Of a stretch of DNA of 64,000 nt, positions 23,056 to 34,320 are shown one piece after another (positions within the stretch are counted from its first letter, which is position 1; every line of letters begins with the position of its first letter). The notes beneath the pieces were generated by a model that was not told where the DNA came from, did no database searches, and saw nothing but the letters and a program-made list of their open reading frames with translations. The DNA lies in contig QEAR01000073.1 of NCBI GenBank assembly GCA_006535965.1, positions 37,408-101,407 of the forward strand, given 5' to 3'. A program made the translations under genes and the position numbers. The DNA comes from Spizellomyces sp. 'palustris' (taxonomy: Eukaryota; Chytridiomycota; Chytridiomycetes; Spizellomycetales; Spizellomycetaceae).

Positions 23056-23568
23056 TCACCGCAGCTTTTGCAACTGCCTTTTTAGGTGTAATGCCGCCAG
23101 GATCCAGCTTCTGATCTTTACCAGAGCGAAATCAGCCTGTGGTCCCAACTGCAGCGCCGTAAAACTGAAACACCATTGCTTCTCACCATAAACCAAGCAC
23201 ACTACGCATTCCCCCTCTCGTCCCACCCCTAGCTTGTCAAGCGTCTTCAAACTTTTCTCGCCCTCCCACTCTATACTCCCCGTACAGCATACACGCAATA
23301 GAACATCCTCGCTCAAAAAAGGCTTGAAAACCGGACAGGCCTTAACCAAATGACACAAGTCCGCACACGTTGTCCGGTCGTAGCCTTCCAGCAATGCAAT
23401 TCTGGTTTTGGGACCGGGGTTGGTAGGAAGGTGGAGGTAGACTGTTACTGTTGTTGGGCGAGTTGAAGACCGGCGGGTAGGCCGGATATCTGTGCTGGAG
23501 ATAGTCCTGGTGACAGTAGGAAGCATGGCGAAAGGCGTTGGTGGGAGGACGAGGGGGAAGTTTGACAT
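23056..23568 (-). CDS. Hypothetical protein with possible ubiquitin-like fold
   Basis: A 170-codon frame. The middle has a pattern that may be a beta-grasp domain: a strand TVTVYLHLP, a helix CADLCHLVKACPVF, then SLKTLDKLGVGREGECVVCLVY, which resembles the strand-turn at the end of ubiquitin-like folds. The first 40 residues are basic and probably disordered. The frame ends with a strong GTGAGT donor overlapping its stop, and a possible acceptor at about 22998 would change the last residues to LRTP. No family is recognised and expression is unproven. Confidence 0.4.
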   Translation of the reverse strand: MSNFPLVLPPTPFAMLPTVTRTISSTDIRPTRRSSTRPTTVTVYLHLPTNPGPKTRIALLEGYDRTTCADLCHLVKACPVFKPFLSEDVLLRVCCTGSIEWEGEKSLKTLDKLGVGREGECVVCLVYGEKQWCFSFTALQLGPQADFALVKIRSWILAALHLKRQLQKLR

Positions 23569-24762
23569 TTGGCAAGTATCAGTGTTTTCTGGTTGGGTGC
23601 TACAGGTTGAGGATTAGGTAAGGTCGGAATTCAGGGTATTTGGGGGACTGTTTTTTACAGAAGTAAATATCATAACAGAGGGCGCCATTTCGTAAAACAT
23701 CTCGTACACTATCCGAAATACAATCGAAGACGTAAAATATCAACAAAAAACCTATATAGTCCGTGTAAGTTTGTTGCATCAAAGTAACTATCATGTGTCA
23801 TACACGGAAAAGGAAGCTTTAAGATGAGACGTGAATGGATATATTCCCGCTACGTCCTCTACTATTTAGGTTGCAGCAAATAGCTGCAAATATGATCGAG
23901 TCTCGACAATTTGCCAGGTTTCTTCGTGAAAGAGCGTCGGAAAGGGCATTCTAATATATGATTCCACACATAGTTTTAGACTAGAGGGCTGACAACATGG
24001 TGCTCCTCATCCGTAGAGCTAAAAGACAGTGGTGCATACAAAATAGAATCTGCTTTTAGGAATTGGTCGAGGACCATAGTCATCACCGGAAAGGTCTGAA
24101 GACTTTACATTTGAACTCGCACGATGGTCAGATCCTTAAAATGTGGATATTGTGGCTAGACTCCTAGCGGGTCTTTTGTCGTGATCTCGCTGGTGACATT
24201 TATCATTAGGCAGCATGCGTAACCTTGTTGGAGGGGAGCACCGAATAATGAAGTTTGTAATTCTTTTGGTGGAAGCGCACAAACGATGCTCGCCTTTCCA
24301 CCCCAAGCAGAAAGTGCAGAGAAATCCTGTCAAGACCAATCCCTTGCCGCGCACATACATCTTCAAGGTCCTCTAACAATTCGTTTTACGAATCCCCTTG
24401 GGCGTTCAGGAAAAGGAGGTCCTGTCCCCTCTTTATTTAATCTGATGCAAAAACACAAGCCCTCTTCTATCCACACGTAGACTCGGATCGGTAATGCCTC
24501 CATCAGCGTGGTTTATAATATCAGAAGGATATTCTTCCCTTCTGTCTGGGGCGTCTGCTGGGGGAATGGTGACAGACCAGCCCTCCTTAAAAGGCTAGCA
24601 CAAGTGGAAAACGGCACGCGCTCAGCCTGCGCGCCGGCAGACTGCCATCATGTAAAGAGTGCTATTGCCCAAAATTAACAGGCTCCGCACTATCGTTCAA
24701 AGCTAGTGACCATCTCAGTTAGTATCTGCAATTGATAGTATCCGTGCGCTCATTCTTCCGTC
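23569..24762. other. Intergenic region
   Basis: About 1.2 kb between the small ORF and the 3' end of the CAMSAP gene. Short frames only; nothing recognised. Confidence 0.5.
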
Positions 24763-27700
24763 CTACTGTGCACCTCGCGCCCTAAGCTTCCTCTTCCCCA
24801 GCTCCCGTGCAACAGCAACTCCATGTACACTACGCCCAAAGCTCTTCGTCGGAAGGGACTTAAACGTTCGTGCCCCAGAGTCGTACTTATAAAACTCGGC
24901 AACGCTATTTGTATCTAGGACATCCGGTCCTACACCATATATCCTAAGCGCCTGGTCGAGTTCAGGGTCATAAGAGTATAAACCTCGAAACGAATGATTT
25001 TTGATGTCCCGAAAGAGAATGATAAAGTGAGTTGATGGACTTGTGCTCAAATCCTGAGCAACCAAAAGTTCACGCCATTATTCCTCTGGATCGGATGTGG
25101 TAAAAGTGGCTCTCACGTACCTCCAAAACCTCCTGCTTCGTCTGTTCATTAACTGCACCAGCTAGACAAACATGTATAAGCGCATTTCGGATCAGAAGGC
25201 GGTTCGATTGTTCTTTGGGATGCTTCAAAGGCTTTGGTGGAGGTGTTTTTGATGGCGCAAATGAGGTGTTAATTGGTTTTTGGGCGCGGAGAGCTTTCTT
25301 TTTTAAAAGGAGTTGACGCTGTTCGGCTTCCCTTTGCCTGTTGCACGGCTAGTCAGATATTTCTGTCGACGAATCAACCAAAGAATATTAACCAACCGTC
25401 TCATTTCCTCCTTGGCCTTTTGATCCTCTTCTCGTGCTTTGTTGGCCCTTTCTCGCTCAGCCTCCCGAGCAGCCTCCATCCGCTTAAATGATTCGAGCTT
25501 TTTTGTCTAGGAATAACCAAAGCGAAATTTACAGTTCGTTAAAATCTCTCCGCTAGATGTCTATAAGGGCAAAGATTTAATAAGAACCTTGACTTGTGCC
25601 AATCTCTCGGAAGGTTTCTGAACACGAGGTGTCGAATGAGTAGGCTTTACATTATCAGGCGGCTTCGTATCATTAAATATAACCTCATCATCACTCGACG
25701 ATAGCGGGGAATGGACGGGATAGTGCACTAACCCAGTTGATAGGCACTTCTGGGGCCAGGCCTGCTTATTGGAATTGACAGGTGTACAGGGTCTGACACC
25801 TATTGAGAGCTGGGCACCAGCATCTAAATTTGACTCGGCAGAATTTGATTGCCTTACATCGGGCGCGGCATCTAACTCTTCATCGCTTGATGATGACGTG
25901 TCATCAAGAGGGTAATGCATAAGACCAGTTGCAGGGTGCGTTCCTTTGGACGACGGACCTGGATCTAGATTGGACTTGGCATGTTCTGAGGTCTCCTGTT
26001 CGTCAAGGTCGAGTGGGTGCTGCTTTAAAGCGGGCGCTGGGGATGTCTGCGTGCTTGATTCGGCAGCAGGTGCAATGCTAGGTTCACTGGCCTTTATTGT
26101 GGGCGGTGCGAATGGGCGCGGAAGCTGCGATACGGTTTGATTAGTTTTATTTATGATTGGGGGACGTGGTATGAACGATAATCTTCTTGGAGAGGTTTGG
26201 TGAGGTGCGAATGTCTGAGACGTCGTCTGTTGATTATTGCTCGTATGTCCCTCTTCATCGTCCGTCGTCCATTCTGCATCTTTATCTTCTTCTGACCCCT
26301 CATCGTCTGTTACCCATTCTTCGTCATCCTCCTTCGTTGGCAGCCAGGTGGATGTGGAAGGTAAGGATTTTGTAGATGACGGCCGATTGGTGAATTCTTC
26401 TACTTTCTTCTCGATAGGCAGGCTCTCTTCTTTCGAATCTCCACTCGGCCGCTGTTCACCATATGTACGCACCCGCTTGGCGTCCTCGATTTGTGCCGTG
26501 TCATCATCACTATCCACCAAAAGCGACTGAGCAAGCTGATGCACCACAATTCTCCCGTCTTCCCTCAACTCAGATATAACATCACCGCGCCCGATTTCTC
26601 TCGCAGCAACGACATCAAGATGGTGTTGTGGTACACGTGGTTCAGGTGGTTGCCGTATCCATCTCTCGGTTTCCATACCTTCGCGGGAGCCATAACGACT
26701 GTCCCTTAGCTCATCATCTTTGCCGGGCTCTTGTATCAAAGCTTCAGATGCTGGCATGGTCGGATGGTGTTCAATGAACTTCTCTACGGATGTATCACGA
26801 AGGCGAAATCTGTACTGACTTTCGTCCCGCATCTTTCGATCACCCGCTGTTTGATTTAGGTTGACAGGAAGTCGTGATACCTCAACGTCACGCCTTGTAC
26901 ATTCCCTCCCTACAACTGAAGCATTGTTTACGATGTCCGGTAACTTATCCACGGATGATGAAAATCGCAAGGTCGCAGTCTCCGCTTTGGATACTTGTAT
27001 TGGTGGTAAACTAACCACCTGTTCCTGCTCTCTGATCTCTTGGGTGCGAACAGGTAGGGAGGGAAAGGAAGGCATATGGCTCAAACCGAACTCATCTTCC
27101 CATTCTGCAATATGGGGAGCACTTTCACGGAGACGGCGCGTCCGAGACTTTTTTACTGCTTGATGTGAACTTAACACTTTCGGTGGTGCATCTGCCGTGG
27201 TAGATGTGACTTTTAGGTCCTTGCTTACCGCAGGGGGCTTGCTTTCATGTGGCGATGTGGAAGTGCCGTTCGGCTTTAGTTGCTTGATGTACGAATCGGA
27301 GGGCGAAATTTCCGCGGTTTTCTTGGTGTCATTAGCGGCAGGAGGTTGAGATGTGTCTTTGTCGCTGATTCTCTCGGCGACGTCGTCAGTTGATCCATGA
27401 GCTTTCTGATACTCGATATGCTGCGCCCGGATGGCAAAAGTGCGTCCTGTTTCAGCCGACACAATGGCACTTGTACAGCTGTTGGGACGTGCGTCAACTA
27501 TCGACATGTTTGCTGGGCTGCAAGATGCTGTAAGTATAGTAGCGTCATTCATTATAGCTCCATTGTGGCAGCCCACGTCTAGTGCGGGTTCTTCAAAACT
27601 ACTTGAAGAGGTTTTTTCTTTGGTGAACAGTTTGTCGCTGACATTCGCAAGACCAGTTTGACTTCCTCCTGATTGGTGTTCTTCTCCATCACCTTGCATA

Positions 27701-29683
27701 GCGATTCCGGTGTCTTCCTGCGCGTTAGCACCGTCAATCTGCTCCACCTTGTTGGGGTCTTCCATGGCTTTTGATAGAGCGGTTACGGGCATCCTCTCTG
27801 ATTCTTCACAATCACGGGGCGAGGAAGTATTGGAACATCTGATTTCAGGTGGGGCTGTTTGGCCTACTTCCAGATATTTCTGCGTCGATCTCGATGTTTT
27901 TAGTGGGTTAGATTTTGACTTGTGGGACTTGTTGCATTGTTTCTGTTCTTCTCGCATCGGGTTTGAAGTACTCGGTGGCCCCTCCTTCTCGGCTGGTGTC
28001 GGCTCGATCAACACTGTTGCTGCAACTGGAGCTCCATCATTTGTGTACGTCAGCTCCCTACAAAGTCTGAAAAGCTGACATAGGATCGTCATAATCAAGC
28101 GCCGAATAGGGCCGGCTCCTGCTCCAAAATCAACGGTGACCGTCGCTAGCTCTTCAGCGTCCCAAGTTGTATAAGATCCTTTTATTTGATCGAAAGCCGT
28201 TGCCAAAATTCTCCAGCAGTTTGCCCGATCAACACGCTGGGGCGGTTGAGGCTCTATTACCTCGAAAGGAAAACGTGAGAAAATAAATGCGAACTCAAAG
28301 GTTAACTAAGTAAACTTTGACGTACCCAATATGCCTAGGGCCGGAAAGTAATACCGCACCATACCGCATAGTATTACCCCATCGCTCAAGTCCTTTACAA
28401 GGTCCTCAAGCTCCCGTACGCTCTCCATTTCAGTTGTTTCCCGCATTTCAATTACGCATCGGTTAGCCCACACCAGCAATGCATCTTCGAGATCGTACGG
28501 ATAGATAGACGATACATCAAATGTGGTGAAACGCTTTCTTCGAGACACAAGTCAAATAGTCGTCCCTTTGTGCAGGTAGTCAAGGAGTACTCACCCAATA
28601 TGATCCACAATGTTCCCAACAGACACGTCGGCACAGCTCGCAGCCATAAGCGCTTCAATCAGATTACAATGTATGCTCTACAATTTCATCAATACTCGCC
28701 ACCAAAAGGAATGCAATTTCGTGCTAACCTCATAGAAAGGTGTATCGTCGGCAATCATTCCTCTAACAGACTCTTTCAGGCTCGCTTTGAACTTAAGGTA
28801 TCCATTTTTTGTCAGTTCATCTAGGTAGTCAGCACATGTACATCCAAAGAGGGCTGTGGCTGCGAGGCGGTAGAGGTGGCCCTTGCACAGGATTGGGATG
28901 ATACCAGCCCGCGGAATGAGTTTAGACTGGTGCCATATGGTCCAGAATAAGCTGTAAGGAAAGGAGCATAGAAAGCACAGAAACCCTATACATCAGCATA
29001 CCGCGCCCGTCAAGTCTTGCAGTAGAGCATCAAAATTGGGGACATCGTCCGTTTGCGTATGTTGAACGAAACGCAGAAGCCACCTTACGGCTGGTTTGAA
29101 AGATAGCTGGCATAAAGACGTCATTCTTTGCTAGGACGAAGACCGCCTGGACCTTCCATAAAGCGTACCTCAGTAACCTCGTAATCCCCATCACCCTCGA
29201 CACCTGCCAATTCCGGTTCCAGCATCCTACCCTCGCCCACTCTCCTATCGCGATGATCATCGGTATTGACCCCTCCCCTCCTCACTCCTTCAAATTGCTT
29301 TTTCAAAGCTCTCAAAACCTCCAAGCACGCACCATCCTCTCCATTCCGTGCCTGTATGATAACATCTTCTTCCAAAGCTCTTTCATTAAGTCCCATTTTC
29401 TTAACACCAGCAAGAAGGTCATCGTAAATCCGTTCTTTGATGTTTACACATTCAAATGCGGAGGTCGTAGAGTACCATGCAAGGTTGACGGAAGTAGGTG
29501 ATAAGAGGGACAATAGCTGGAATAGATGGTCGTCAGGAACATTGAGAAAACCATCCACAGGCCGACATGGCACACCTGCAGTAAAGCAAACCCTTCCTTG
29601 ACATCATCTAGCGTCAGACCATCGCCACCCAGTAACTCATCAAGCCATTTTACTGTCGTCAAGTCATGCGCTGCTTCTCCCAT
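24763..29683 (-). CDS. CAMSAP/Patronin-type microtubule minus-end protein with an extra N-terminal EB1-type CH domain
   Basis: Ten exons by eye: 29683-29576, 29516-29169, 29106-29002, 28926-28729, 28677-28595, 28537-28326, 28253-25588, 25506-25397, 25337-25121, 25053-24763; 1445 aa with every phase consistent. Residues ~8-130 resemble the EB1 CH domain (KWLDELL, GFALLQLLSLLSPTSVNL, GVKKMGLNERAL). Residues ~155-420 match the CAMSAP N-terminus and CH (FKPAVRWLLRFV, LIEALMAAS, LEDALLVWANRC, LVKDLSDGVILCGMVRYYFP). An acidic disordered middle follows (~420-1240), then a coiled coil (KRMEAAREAERERANKAREE) and the CKK domain (SNRLLIRNALIHVCLAG, HFIILFRD, FRGLYSYDPE, YKYDSGARTFKSLPTKSF). CKK binds microtubule minus ends. 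An alternative is that the first two exons are a separate gene. Confidence 0.85.
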
Positions 29684-29865
29684 TACAAGATCTCCTCGTG
29701 GTACGTTTTAGCGACCTTTGAAGGCCAAGCGACGCCGCGATTAAACGCGCTTCACGTAATCAGCTGAAGCCACACTTCGAACTTCCTTAACGACCGCGCA
29801 TAGCAACGTGGTTGCCGATCGCGCTCAAGGAATAGTTTGACGTTGTTGACACCCAGCAAACAACG
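29684..29865. promoter_or_regulatory. Divergent promoter (CAMSAP / METTL18)
   Basis: A 182 bp gap between divergent start codons. No TATA box seen. Confidence 0.5.
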
Positions 29866-31218
29866 ATGGGTTTGTTCAGTTTCGGCCAGGTGGCGACCAT
29901 GAGCTTGATGAATTTACACTGTGCTGCACAGTGGTCTAATATAGGACGTATTATTTAGGAATCCGAAACGTCGCTGGAGGCCGAAAACAATGCCATTTCC
30001 TCGCCATTGGCTCCCTGCAGGCTTGTTGCCCTGGAGGCCGATCTAGTAAGGGATAAGAAACCGTTTATCGACGTTACGGGAAACTAACCGTACCGAAATG
30101 AAGCTTGGAAAACACATAGAAGTCATCGGGGAAGTTGTCCCAACAATGGCAGGGAGCTTGCTCAAAAGAAATATTGCGGATATAAAGTTCGAAATCGCGG
30201 AAACCGATGATCTTGAGGATGGTAACTTATTGGCGAACGTTGTTGTGTCACAGACGGACTTGATTCCTGGAGTTTATGAAGGTAAAAATTACTCGGTCCA
30301 GTTCATCGCAAAGAATACCAAGTCATAAATGTTTATATCCAGGAGGAATGAAAACCTGGGAGTGTGCAGTAGACCTGGTCAACTACCTTGCGTCCTTAGA
30401 CCCAGCAGAGCTGCATGGGAAGCGAGTCATAGAGGTGTGGTCGCACTTCCTTGCGATGCTGGAGTTCGACTGCTTCTCACATACGTCTAACAGCTGGGAT
30501 GTGGATCCTCATTACCAGGCATCTTCTGTCTGACACAGGACGCCATGGTCGATTTTCAGGACTACGTAAGTCTCTTCCATTTCATTCACTACCACACACT
30601 CTTAATTTTTATCTGACGTCGGCCTCCTGTTCCATCAGAACGAAGACGTGCTCCGCCTCGTCACCATCCCAAACGTACTGCTCAACACCACCCAGCGCCC
30701 ATCCAACCCACCGACACATACATCCGTGACCTTCGATGCTGAATTGGACTTCTCAGCACTGTCAAATATGCCTTCGCGCTTTTGGGCTGGAGATTGGGGA
30801 TCAATGAAGGTAGATTATGAAAGCCTGCTATGCGGTTCATATTATGTACATGCACCTAACGTGTCTGTCGGACAGGAAACATTAGCGCCACTTGCCGAAG
30901 ATGAGAAGTACGACATTGTCCTCACGTCGGAGACAATCTACGCATCCGAGTCACACGCTCGACTGCTTGACTTGATACAAGCCATTCTTAAGACTGATGG
31001 GGTTCTGTAAGTTCGGTTCATTCTAGACCCCACTTCCGTTTTCCTCTTTTATAACATATCAAACTAGCTATGTGGCCGCAAAGACGACGTATTTTGGTTG
31101 TTCAGGATCGCTTCCCACATTTCTGCATCTCGTACGACAGCGGGGGGCAAGAGAAATAGGGACGGTGTGGGTTGAGACACAGTCCGTACGGCGAGAAGTC
31201 GTTCGAATCCGGCTCTGA
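29866..31218 (+). CDS. HPM1: Protein-histidine N-methyltransferase (METTL18/HPM1)
   Basis: Eight exons: 29866-29889, 29959-30045, 30104-30281, 30343-30434, 30494-30565, 30639-30809, 30876-31006, 31068-31218; 301 aa. The family methylates a histidine of ribosomal protein uL3 (Rpl3). Start MGLFSFGQ matches the usual M-x-F-x-F-G-F opening and was preferred over the Met at 30098. Landmarks: DLIPGVYEGGMKTWECAVDL, IELGCGSSLPGI (SAM motif), FQDYNEDVLRLVTIPNV, RFWAGDWG, YDIVLTSETIY and YVAAKTTYFGCSGS. Every junction restores family sequence. Intron 30810-30875 is in frame and open, so a retained form would carry 22 extra residues. Confidence 0.92.
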
Positions 31219-31882
31219 ACTTGCAAAACATCAATTGCACGGAAGGTTTATCTAAGTTATTTTAAAATATTCACGACTTTGTTCTATCGTCATTTCTCGT
31301 GAAGCCATCTTTCTTGCCTCGCTCAAAACATCGGTTATTAACCCGTGCCTGCTCCATAAAAATATCTGCTTCCGAGTGAATCGTCTGCCCAGTTTACGGT
31401 ATCTGGAGTCTTAAGCCCAGAGTAGATATGAGCAGCGGAGTTTCAAAGTAGAATATGTTTTGACATAGCAGGGTGCTAGGAACTATCTGATTACCGGCGT
31501 GCGTTTTTCGGCTTCGCGACCATGGGCGCAATCTGATGATGCCATTGTCGGCTGGCCATCGGTTCAACCTCACTTGTTCTGTTCCTCTTTTCAGCGAGAG
31601 ACGCTTGGAAGTGCACCAGAAGCTGCAAGGGCACACTGTTATTTGCGAATGAAACCGCACTGAATTATCAGGTTGAGCCAGAAAACATAACTACATATAT
31701 TTTAATCAGACGAGATGTAAGAATCCTAATACCACAATGAACATAATCTACAAGGAACCCTGTAGAACCATTTCGCTTGCGAGCTGCCAGACCTCGGCAA
31801 TCGCAAGGTTGTAGATCGCGTTCTCGATCGCAGCAGCCACATAGACATGCTGCACGAACTGAAGGTTGACTGAAGGCAGCAG
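31219..31882. other. Intergenic region
   Basis: About 660 bp between METTL18 and SLX1; no conserved ORF or RNA gene recognised. Confidence 0.5.
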
Positions 31883-33911
31883 ATGACGGACGATACGCCA
31901 GCCTCTATCTCGCTCCAAGCTGCTGATACCGTACCTCAGCCCTTCACGTCGCAGCTCTCCCCGACTTTTTACGGATGCTACTTACTGTCGTCGCTGAAGG
32001 TAGGATGCACCAACCATGCATATGTAGGGTCCACTCCCGATCCCGTCAGACGACTAAGGCAGCATAATGGAGAGATAAAGGGAGGAGCAAAAAAAACTGA
32101 GAAGAAGCGCCCTTGTAGGTTTGGAATTGACACTTTTCGCGTGCTTTTTGGAGAACCCTTACGGATTTTTATCTAGGGGACATGGTCGTGGTCGTTTACG
32201 GTTTTCCAAACAAATATGCTGCTTTACAGGTAAATATCTATATGCAGACCCACATTATTTTCAGTTCGAGAGTAAGACTAACGGACAGCGCTTTCTGACT
32301 GACTGGGAAGTTCGAGTGGGCTTGGCAAAAACCGCACCTCTCCCGGCACTTCACAGCCGCATATCCTGGTGCCTACAAAGGTACCAGAAAAGAAATGATG
32401 CTGCCAATCAAACTACGAGTCCTGTCAGACATGCTCCATCTAGAGCAGTGGTCAAGGTGGCCATTGCATATTCATTTCACATCTACAGTTGCTGCCTCAA
32501 TATTTGGACAGTTTCCAAGTGCGCCGCCGAGACATATTGGCATAGCCCATGGCACACTTGTGGAAGTAGGGAGAGACATTAGGAAGGAGGAAGGTAATGT
32601 TATTCTTCTAATTATATGTCATACTATATAATTGCGCTGTGGGTGACTAACGATGTGCATTTTGCGGCAGGGGCCCTGGTCGCTCCAAAACTCGACATCC
32701 CCAGCACGGACCACGACTGCGTTGTGTGCCTTGAATCCATTAATATCGAGCAACCTTCCGACAGGCTGTGCTGTATAAGAGATCAATGTCCGATGATTGC
32801 GCATCTAGTTTGTTTATCTTCATGGTTTCTCTCTGAAGAGGCTGCCGAACGTTTGGGGTCAGATCATTCTTCTGAACTATTACCTGTGATGGGAACATGT
32901 CCGTTATGTCGTGTGCCTTTGAGATGGGGGGATCTCATTATGGCGATGAATGGACGGCTGAAGGTGATGGGGACCGGAGATCCAGCTCGCAGGGCTGACA
33001 TAACCATTGCAGCCGCGTCGCATGTGGTGGAAATGCAGGCCGATGAATCGCAGAACCATGAGAATAGTGTAAATAAGAATAGGGCAACGCGGGCTGATGT
33101 CAAGGGAAAAAACAGCATGGAGATAGCAGCAGGAGGACCGCGATTGAGGAAGATGCTCACACGAGATCTGGTTAAAGCCGCGACAATGGAAGTGTTATCA
33201 CAAGGTCATAGGGTGAGCGAGAAGGATACCAGAATCGCGAAAGATACTTCTCTGAAGACCGACAGTGGGCTGATTGCCGAGCAATCGCAACGAAGCATGG
33301 ATGCAGGCAACGGCGACGCCATGGGAAAGCGAAAGACTCTGAGAGCACATAGGAGTTCGCATGAAGACGGGGAACACATCCCAGCATCCATAGCAGCCAC
33401 CTTGTCCGTGATGCCGCTGCAAGATTCGAATCTGAATTCATTGATCACATCTTATTATCCTTCCTCGAAACCCGTCACAGGGAACACCGCTACCTTAAAA
33501 ACTTCCTGGGTATCTCTTTTGCCCACGGCTCAACCTGAAAAGTCAAACGGGCTTAAATTGCCATCCACCGGCAAAGAAAACGCCCCGCCCCCAAGCTTGC
33601 GAAACACAAATTGCCACCAACCAATTCCCGGCAAGCATCCGACGGTATCCACGTCAAAATCTAAGAACAAACAGAAGAACAAATACATCGTTTATTCTCT
33701 AGACCATGATGACGACACGCTGAACGGAGACCGCCCTCTGTCAACGGGACCTGTTGTGTCGGAGATCAATAGACAGAACAAAACAGAAGCTGAATTTGGT
33801 GATGCTCTGGTCATGGACTGTGATAATGATGACGAGGATGTGGCCTTTTTGGCGAAAAGAATAGGTGGATTGGGACTCAACCCAGTAGATCGCAGAGGAG
33901 CGACTGGATAA
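31883..33911 (+). CDS. SLX1: Structure-specific endonuclease subunit SLX1 with long C-terminal tail
   Basis: Four exons, 31883-32114, 32177-32229, 32311-32593, 32671-33911; 602 aa. The GIY-YIG nuclease domain is clear: [51 protein letters not shown], then FEWAWQKP with the predicted metal-binding Glu97. A C-terminal RING-like zinc module follows: [45 protein letters not shown]1 with SLX4 cuts branched DNA such as Holliday junctions and 5' flaps. The third exon starts after an AAG acceptor, fixed by the conserved FEWAWQ. About 300 further residues after the zinc module are disordered, basic then acidic, and have no counterpart in the ~300 aa yeast protein. Confidence 0.92.
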
Positions 33912-34320
33912 TTCATGTTTGAACCAAATAACGGCAACAACAAGTACAGCATCCCCTACCGCTGTGCTACTTTTAGCTGCCCTAGTTGTACAGGAATTCC
34001 ATGAGATTTGTGCTTTTACAGCTTGGTCTAGAGCACGCCTAATCCAAGAGTACGCCTTTGGATGAGAGGAGCATGTCCCTAACTGCCCATGATCACTACT
34101 AGTTAAGAACCAGGTGACACTACGCGGTAAAATGTGAACCGTATATATTTCTCCCAGAGTAGCGCATCATTTCACGTGAAAGATTCAGTGGAATCAGAAT
34201 GGGTTAAGTGGAAAATGATAAGACTTCGAAACTAAGTCTATTGATTCTCACATAGGTGCTGATTAAAATATGCAACGAATCTATAGTCATGAGCACCAGC
34301 ACACCATACAGAAAGCCTCA
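33912..34320. other. Convergent intergenic region
   Basis: About 410 bp between the 3' ends of SLX1 and RPA49; nothing recognised. Confidence 0.5.

Noticed and set aside
29131-29168. A 38 nt intron joining the EB1-like CH exon to the CAMSAP exon
   Set aside because: Also in phase, but shorter than any other intron here; the 62 nt intron 29107-29168 fits the local size range and the family better.
31198-31210. tRNA-like GTTCGAATCC sequence
   Set aside because: It lies inside the last exon of METTL18 and no cloverleaf can be built around it.
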